Position numbers and translations under genes: made by a program. The notes under the pieces are model-generated. The model searched no databases. It worked only from the letters and a program-made list of their open reading frames with translations, and had not been told where the DNA came from. Below are positions 58,661 through 64,000 of a stretch of 64,000 nt of DNA, one piece after another. Source of the stretch: Erigeron canadensis (taxonomy: Eukaryota; Streptophyta; Magnoliopsida; Asterales; Asteraceae); contig NC_057768.1 in assembly GCF_010389155.1 (NCBI RefSeq), forward strand, positions 21,771,966-21,835,965, in the 5' to 3' direction. Within the stretch, counting starts at the first letter, position 1, and each line of letters starts with the position of its first letter.

Positions 58661-59267
58661 AATATATTATCGTAGAAGGTGAGTAGTCTTTAACCAGTAG
58701 TATACCTATTTTATCCTTTACACTTAAATCTAAGATTTTATCGATACTTAAAATACCTATGACATTACTTATATATCTTATATTCATTTAGTCAAATGTT
58801 CCTTTTTTTATATAACTATTTTATTTAATTATAATTTAATAAAAAATTGAAACTTATCGAAACATTTTTTTATATGTTAAGATTATATTACAATCATTAT
58901 TAAAAGGAAAATGATAAATCTTTTTAAAAATTAGTCTAAAACTCCTTTTAAAACTATAAGAAGGTGACATGTAATATCCACTAATTATATATCCTAATTT
59001 TGCCACCTGATTTTATCACATGTCTTCATCATATTTAGGAGGATTTTTAGCGCATGCTATTAAGAAGATTAATAATTTTCCTTATTAAAAATAGTAGCAA
59101 TAAAAACTTTCAATGGTTGGAGTTGCGATATATTTTATTCATTATCCATGTAGAAGTAGCTGCTGAAATATGATTATAATATACGCACACACACACGAAC
59201 GGAAGCAAGCTAGTACATTTCTGATGAGATATATGATGGAAGAAACTCCAATAACTGATCTGATCGA
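58661..59267. other. AT-rich segment, possible 3' flank of a minus-strand exon
   Basis: No gene seen. The part next to 59267 would be the 3' untranslated region if the open frame at 59268-59429 is a real last exon. Confidence 0.35.
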
Positions 59268-59429
59268 TCACTCTCCCTTGTTTTCTTGTGCTCGACGACG
59301 ACGGAAATCTGAGAGATCTTGAAACAACTTTGACACACTGAGATACGAGGATCCTCCGTGGGCCATTATTGCCCTGTTAGCCATTTCCGCAAGCTTTCGT
59401 ACCCTTTCCCTGCATTGCTTTCCGATTGA
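59268..59429 (-). CDS. Unidentified coding tail (possible last exon of a host gene)
   Basis: The minus-strand frame between stops at 59430-59432 and 59268-59270 has 53 codons and includes RERVRKLAEMANRAIMAHGG, then SSYLSVSKLFQDLSDFRRRR and AQENKGE before the stop. It is amphipathic and Arg/Lys-rich, and looks like the C-terminus of a conserved plant protein, but I do not recognise which. It lies directly downstream, on the same strand, of a broken retrotransposon gag whose homology stops at about 59435. Plausible explanations are a host gene interrupted by the retrotransposon, or a fragment captured by it. No splice acceptor can be chosen with certainty. Confidence 0.35.
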   Translation of the reverse strand, partial: SIGKQCRERVRKLAEMANRAIMAHGGSSYLSVSKLFQDLSDFRRRRAQENKGE

Positions 59430-59434
59430 TCATC

Positions 59435-60239
59435 AACTCACTGAAGTTATACCAAGACATCGCCTCTGCCGCTAATCTGCCTCTGATTCGGCACTGAGTG
59501 GTCCACCAAGACAAAGCATCTTTAGTGAAAGAGTTTGCCATATACTTGACCCTTTGTTCAGGAGTACATTCACTAATACCAATCACAACTTCCATCTTTT
59601 CTAACCATTGAATAAACTTGACTGCTCCACCTCTACCATCATACTCTTGCACGCCACAATCTTAAAGTTTTTGTAAGTACAAGTCCTGACGCCACTTCTA
59701 AGTCCCCTTGGCACATTCCCAAGTCGAATTCCTTGATCAACGTCTTCATAATATTCACCATCCTGATCATCCCCTGCGTCCTCATACTGAGCATCATGAT
59801 ACTGAGCATCTTCATTCTCTGCATTTTGTGCATTTTGAGCATTTTGTGCTAGTATAGTATTAACCACTTGGGTGATCATGGCAATCATGGCTAGGTCTGG
59901 TTGCATTCCAGCTTGCTCATTAGTAGTTTCATTTTCAGCTTCACCACGACCGCGTCCACGACCACTACCTCGGCCGCCACTGCGGCCTGCACCATGACCA
60001 ACGCCACGACCAGTACCTCAACCTCCAACCTGTTCATTTCCACGACCAGTACCACGGCCGACACCTTGGACTACCTCAGGCCCAGTGCCACGACCAATAC
60101 CACGGCCTCCACTCCGTCCAGTCCCTCGACCAATACCACGACCTTGACCGGAGTCTTCGTTTTCACCACGGCCTCTTCCACGACCACCGCTAGTTCCAGC
60201 ACTAGATCTTGTTTTTGCCATTGTCCTATAACCACGCAT
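59435..60239 (-). pseudogene. Ty3/gypsy-type gag, truncated and frame-broken
   Basis: It starts at ATG 60239 (or 60221), with an Arg/Gly-rich N-terminal region (GRGRGRGE repeats). There is an in-frame TGA at 60018-60020, then continuation in the same frame through a Gln/Asn/Asp-rich stretch to the gag core landmark CTYKNF. A one-base shift near 59660 follows; the gag core then resumes with EYDGRGGAVKFIQWLEKMEV and ALSWWTTQCRIRG, and breaks off at NFSELMI. These are typical landmarks of plant Tekay/Athila-like gag. No protease, reverse transcriptase or integrase is present, so this is the 5' fragment of an element. It belongs with the primer-binding site and LTR to its right. Confidence 0.75.
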
Positions 60240-60990
60240 CGTTAGTCGGGGAAGAATACACTCGACGATGTTAATATCACAAGATACTCTCAGTAAGCTC
60301 CCTCGTCTTATGGTCTAAGGAATGCTATCTAGAACCTAAACTATTCATGTCAATGCAATACATATATATATATATACTAATAATATATAACCTTAAATCG
60401 CAGTTAAAATGTGGTCCGAATCTAACACCTACATCCGTTGCACTAGTGGTGTATGTATACAGGGTGTACCAGCGGCTAACCCTCCACACCCCTAGTACAT
60501 CTAATGCAAGGTCGGATCACGGTACTGGTATGCTCTCTAAGTATTGGTCAGGTATGTATACAGGGTGTACCAGCGGCTAACCCTCCACCTAACCAACACC
60601 CATTAAGCATCCCAGGGTAGCTACCAAACTCTCACTACAAGTGCAATCATTGATGTCAATAACTGTCGCAAGGCATGGCGGTAATCATAGAACAGTTGAT
60701 CAGGCTTTTCTATGATTATCGCTATGCGATACTAGTTAGCTCCATCACTTCATCTTGCTCAAATACACATAAATAATCACAATAACACTGAAAGCACACA
60801 GTCACCACAAGCAGACAGTCATCAATTGACAGCCATAGTCAAAATAAGCACAGAGATAATAAGTCTTAATAAAACTTGAACTCAAAATATAAGTGACGTT
60901 AACACGTCTAGAATGCATCTATAATTCCTATCGTAAATGCTATACGGGGTTCTTAGGTTATAGTCTAGGTTTTTCCACCTAATTCTCTAC
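60240..60990 (-). mobile_element. Retrotransposon 5' leader with repeats and hairpin
   Basis: Non-coding leader between primer-binding site and gag. A word with ATGTATACAGGGTGTACCAG is duplicated about 100 bp apart (60452-60488 and 60552-60588). A strong hairpin has 20-nt stems at 60673-60692 and 60708-60727 (18 of 20 paired) and a 15-nt loop. Confidence 0.5.
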
Positions 60991-61008
60991 AACCACGGCT
61001 CTGATACC
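60991..61008 (-). other. Primer-binding site (initiator tRNA-Met type)
   Basis: On the minus strand the sequence TGGTATCAGAGCCGTGG directly follows the LTR end (GGGGTGTTATAGAA). TGGTATCAGAGC is the standard plant primer-binding site complementary to the 3' end of initiator methionine tRNA. It fixes the orientation of the retrotransposon as minus. Confidence 0.8.
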
Positions 61009-62439
61009 ATTCTATAACACCCCACCGTTGGCGGAAACATGAGGTGTCATGAAAAGTACAACACGACATGGAATTACATAGATACTGCTAAATGAAATAG
61101 AATATGATAAGTATATTCCCAAAACATGAGTTAGGTCATAACAGTGCTACAATAGCTTATTACAATCAAGTCCATAAAGAAATAATCCAAGGCATGTAGC
61201 CTCAAAGTTTGACAATTATTAAGGAGTACTAATCTCCGAAGTCTAGTCTAGCATAGCAGCCTTTATCCCTGATTAGCCTGAGCACCTGGAAAGTATACTA
61301 AAACGTGTCAACACAAAGGTTGGTGTCAAGTAATAGTTCGTAGGTTTTATGTCAAAAGTCTAATAAAAGAAATAAGTCTTTTGTGGATTCTTTTAAGTCT
61401 AAACAAGTAATAGTTCAATATATAACGAGAAGAGTTACGCCATAATAAGTCCAAATGTCTCAATGTCTCAAAGTCCGGCCTTACGGTACCTGCCTTAGTC
61501 CAAAGTCTCAAGTCTCAACTCATACAATAAGTACGTCCAAAGCACAACAAACAAACACATAATCACACACAAACAATAAGATCAAAGCACGTCAAATGGC
61601 ACAAGTAACTCTATACGCAAAGGCTCAATATTGAACATAAAACAGAAACCGACAAAACTGTTTGAAAATAAGTATACTTTCCACCCCAAAACTTGTAAAA
61701 AGAGGGGCTACGAAACTCACCTGAAAAGTGTTATGAAAGTATAACGGACGAGCACGACAAGCACAATCAAAGTCCACGACAATCAACACCTACCAATAAT
61801 ACATGAGTAGTCACAATGACAGTCTTTGGTCTTAAGTCTTAGCCTGTTAGAAATGCCTTTGAGTGCACATGTCTTTATTTAACTTCTAAAACGACGTTTG
61901 ACAAATTTCGAATAAACCGAGCAAGAGTCTAGATTTGACAACAAAGTCCTTTATCAAGTTCAAACACATTATTATATCAATACAACCTCATTTGAAATCA
62001 TTTTATAGTTCAAAATAAGTTTTACTCGAATTTACTGAAAACTACACAAAATCGGAGATTTTTACCGAAAAGCTTACGAAACCGAAACGAGTTGAGGTTG
62101 AGCTCAACCTAATGGTTGAACTCGACCAACTAAAGCCCAAATATGTTATTTTAAAATCTTTTATTCATATGTTAGCCAATTGGACCAAAACTACACCTTT
62201 TGAGAAAACTAGTCAAGTTTAAGAACCGAATAAGCGCGTATGGACACGAAAGGCCAAAGAAATCGATTATATGAGTAGGGAAGTGGTTGAACTCGACCAT
62301 GGCAGGTCCAGTTTGATCTTGACAGAGGTCAAAATGATTGTTTTCCAAGTCTTAAAGGTCCGATAGTTAAAACAAGTCATTTCGGGTCAAACTAGGAACC
62401 TTATGAGCCGTTTAAGCGACAAAAGTCAATAGAGGGTCA

Positions 62440-62545
62440 ACCTAGACCACCAGAGGTCGAGCTAGACCAGGTAGAGGTCGAGCTTGACCTTCCTAGGTCG
62501 AGCTAGACCAGCCTAGGTCGAGCTAGACCTGGCCGGGGTCGGATT
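62440..62545. repeat. GGTCGAGCTAGACC array, about 20-bp period
   Basis: Four units of AGGTCGAGCTAGACC with 5-6 bp spacers. Each unit is nearly palindromic. Single related words also occur at about 62095-62130 and 62285-62300. Confidence 0.8.
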
Positions 62546-63285
62546 CATACGCGATTGAGCAAAAACGAACGATTTTGACGCGATTTTGTTAAAATAACGA
62601 GATCTAAGGCTAGCCAATTCATACCCATGAGTCTTGATTGCACAAAAAAGTGTCACAAATCAGTACCAAAAAGGGTGAAGTTCGACCGATTTCATACATC
62701 ATGTGATCAACAATTGCACAACCTTAATCTTGGATACGGAATAGACTAGTTTTAGAGTCTTTTAGCCAAGTAAAGGATATCTTCAATTTTTGTAGTTGCA
62801 CAAAATCCAAATTACATGAGTGCATAATGTATCAAATAAAAGCCTTAATCAAGGTTCAATTCGTTTCTTACACACAATTGTAACGGAAATTGCACAATTA
62901 GCAATCAAAGACATGATTCGCTTAGCTTTTGATAAGAACCGAAAAGTAGTTACATAAATATGTTAAGGGCCGAATTAAAAAACATGAAAATCAGTACCTT
63001 CTTATGTTTTTGATGAAGAAAATGATAACAAACACTAGTTTCTTGATCGAAGATTGAAGCCTTGATTGATTTGCAAGCGTTTAGAGCCGAAATCGAGAGA
63101 ATGATTTAAGAGAAGATTTGAAAGACAACTCTTTTCTCTTCTTGTCTATGAAATCTGAATTTTTTTGTGAAGAAAGGGTGTTTTTTTCAAAGAAAACTTT
63201 AGAGAGAAATCTTATGTGTGTAAACCCTTTTGATGGAATGAAAGATCAAGTTTATATAGGCATGTATATGGTTGAATTCAACCAT

Positions 63286-63359
63286 GGTCGAACTCAACCA
63301 GGTCGACCTCAACCAGGTCGACCTCGACCAAGTCGACCTCAACCAGGTCAAGATCGAAC
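63286..63359. repeat. 15-bp tandem repeat upstream of the LTR TATA box
   Basis: Units GGTCGAACTCAACCA, GGTCGACCTCAACCA, GGTCGACCTCGACCA and AGTCGACCTCAACCA, plus a fifth decayed one. In the minus orientation of the element they lie 30-100 bp upstream of the TATA box at 63250-63259. Confidence 0.85.
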
Positions 63360-63773
63360 AACATCTGGAAAATAGACTCTTTTACGAGAACGTGGCCGCT
63401 TGAATCGTCAAAAACGGAGTTACGGTTTGAAAGTTATGACCAAAACAAAATCAATACGTTTTTCTGTTGTCGATTCGTTTAATTAATTAAAACGACGCCA
63501 TATACGGCAAGGGTAAATGATCTCCGTTGATTCGCTTAATGTTTTGAAAGTTCATTTTAACTTTATTTGGCATTTCTATGAGGCAACTAGTCTTCCTCAA
63601 TCATTTGCTCCAAGTCTTAAAAAGTTAAAGGCACTAGTACTCAATAAACATGTCTTGTCTTATTCATACTCTAATCCATATAGCCACACGTCTAAAGACT
63701 TAAATTGATAGTTAATGACCTTCTACAAACGGAAAAGTATAGTCAGACGAACGCTCAGGTGATGGTTGTCACA

Positions 63774-64000
63774 CAAACAATCAAGCTTCACGTCCTGGAT
63801 TAACTTGGTTACCTGAAAAGTGTACTAAACAAGTCAACACGACGTTGGTAAGTTCGTAGTAATGATTCACAAGGAACCATCGTCAATAAACACAATATGT
63901 ATAAGTAAAGGCAATTCATAACTTACAAGTAGCCTTTGTGTGTCACATTATCAATACAACGAGATTACACGATAAAAGTAAAACGTGTAATAAATAAGCA
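63774..64000. repeat. Partial related LTR sequence at the window edge
   Basis: A block at 63805-63865 (ACCTGAAAAGTGTACTAAAC then AAGTCAACACGACGTTGGTA) resembles 61282-61325 inside the LTR (ACCTGGAAAGTATACTAAAA then CGTGTCAACACAAAGGTTGG). It therefore belongs to a related element that continues beyond the window. Confidence 0.45.

Larger units (their letters stand above)
61009..63773 (-). mobile_element. 5' LTR of a Ty3/gypsy-type retrotransposon, about 2.8 kb
   Basis: On the minus strand the LTR is taken to start at TGTGACAACCATCACCTGAG (63773) and to end next to the primer-binding site. A TATA box (CTATATAAAC) lies at 63250-63259. Upstream of it, in U3, is a 15-bp tandem repeat, and downstream a related 20-bp repeat array. 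Several small frames occur (for example 63118-63375), but they are chance or repeat-derived. The left boundary is firm because of the primer-binding site. The right boundary is inferred from the TGTGACAACC start and has no second LTR here to confirm it. Confidence 0.6.

Noticed and set aside
59901..60245. Thr/Ser-rich 114-codon plus-strand frame
   Set aside because: It is the antisense of the Gly/Arg repeat region of gag.
60421..60600. CRISPR-like array because of repeated words
   Set aside because: Only two copies are present, in a plant retrotransposon leader.
63118..63375. Frame ending in a Gln-Pro-Gly-Arg repeat
   Set aside because: The repeat is the 15-bp DNA array of the LTR read as protein; orientation and context are those of an LTR promoter region.

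Overview
This is nuclear DNA from a flowering plant, most likely a eudicot. It is AT-rich, its genes have plant GT-AG introns, it carries plant-only families (a DYW-class PPR protein, an AMT2-type ammonium transporter), and it is crowded with plant transposon types. The repeat families and the ALP1-like transposase look to me like Asteraceae, but that is an impression from memory, not something shown here. I see no prokaryotic features, rRNA genes, CRISPR array or organellar segment.

Four apparently intact host genes are present. (1) 3730-6009 minus: an intronless DYW-type PPR protein closely resembling Arabidopsis RARE1, the editing factor for plastid accD. (2) 13620-23699 plus: a ten-exon VHS-GAT protein of the TOM1-like group, closest to TOL9, whose 4.65 kb first intron is full of repeats. 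(3) 24650-26634 minus: a three-exon L-gulonolactone oxidase-like flavoprotein with a signal peptide, convergent with the TOL gene. (4) 33578-38081 plus: a four-exon AMT2-subfamily ammonium transporter whose last intron holds a MITE and a solo-LTR-like block. These genes act in unrelated processes (plastid RNA editing, ubiquitin-dependent endosomal sorting, an oxidase at the cell surface or in the secretory pathway, ammonium transport); I see no functional cluster.

From 38 kb rightwards the window is mostly accessory sequence. A second, broken copy of the ammonium transporter is scattered there: exon 2 at 41.9 kb, exon 4 at 56.2 kb, and two inverted terminal fragments at 57.7-58.4 kb. Between these pieces lie Helitron-like elements, a foldback element, a 3.3 kb CACTA-type element and two fragments of RPA70-C-like (replication protein A) coding sequence. 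The right end holds a minus-strand Ty3/gypsy-type retrotransposon 5' end: a long LTR, a primer-binding site and a broken gag. The gag runs into a short, unidentified, non-gag coding tail.

The left half contains several transposons with readable termini: a hAT MITE, a 72-bp hAT-like element with a perfect 8-bp target duplication, a Mutator-like long-TIR element with a 9-bp duplication, and a PIF/Harbinger transposase gene with one in-frame stop plus a short relative nearby. Upstream of the transporter there is a foldback element and a direct duplication of about 0.9 kb period. I found no convincing undescribed system. The most interesting signals are the dispersal of the transporter gene, the gag-to-unknown-exon junction, and the repeat array just upstream of the retrotransposon promoter.
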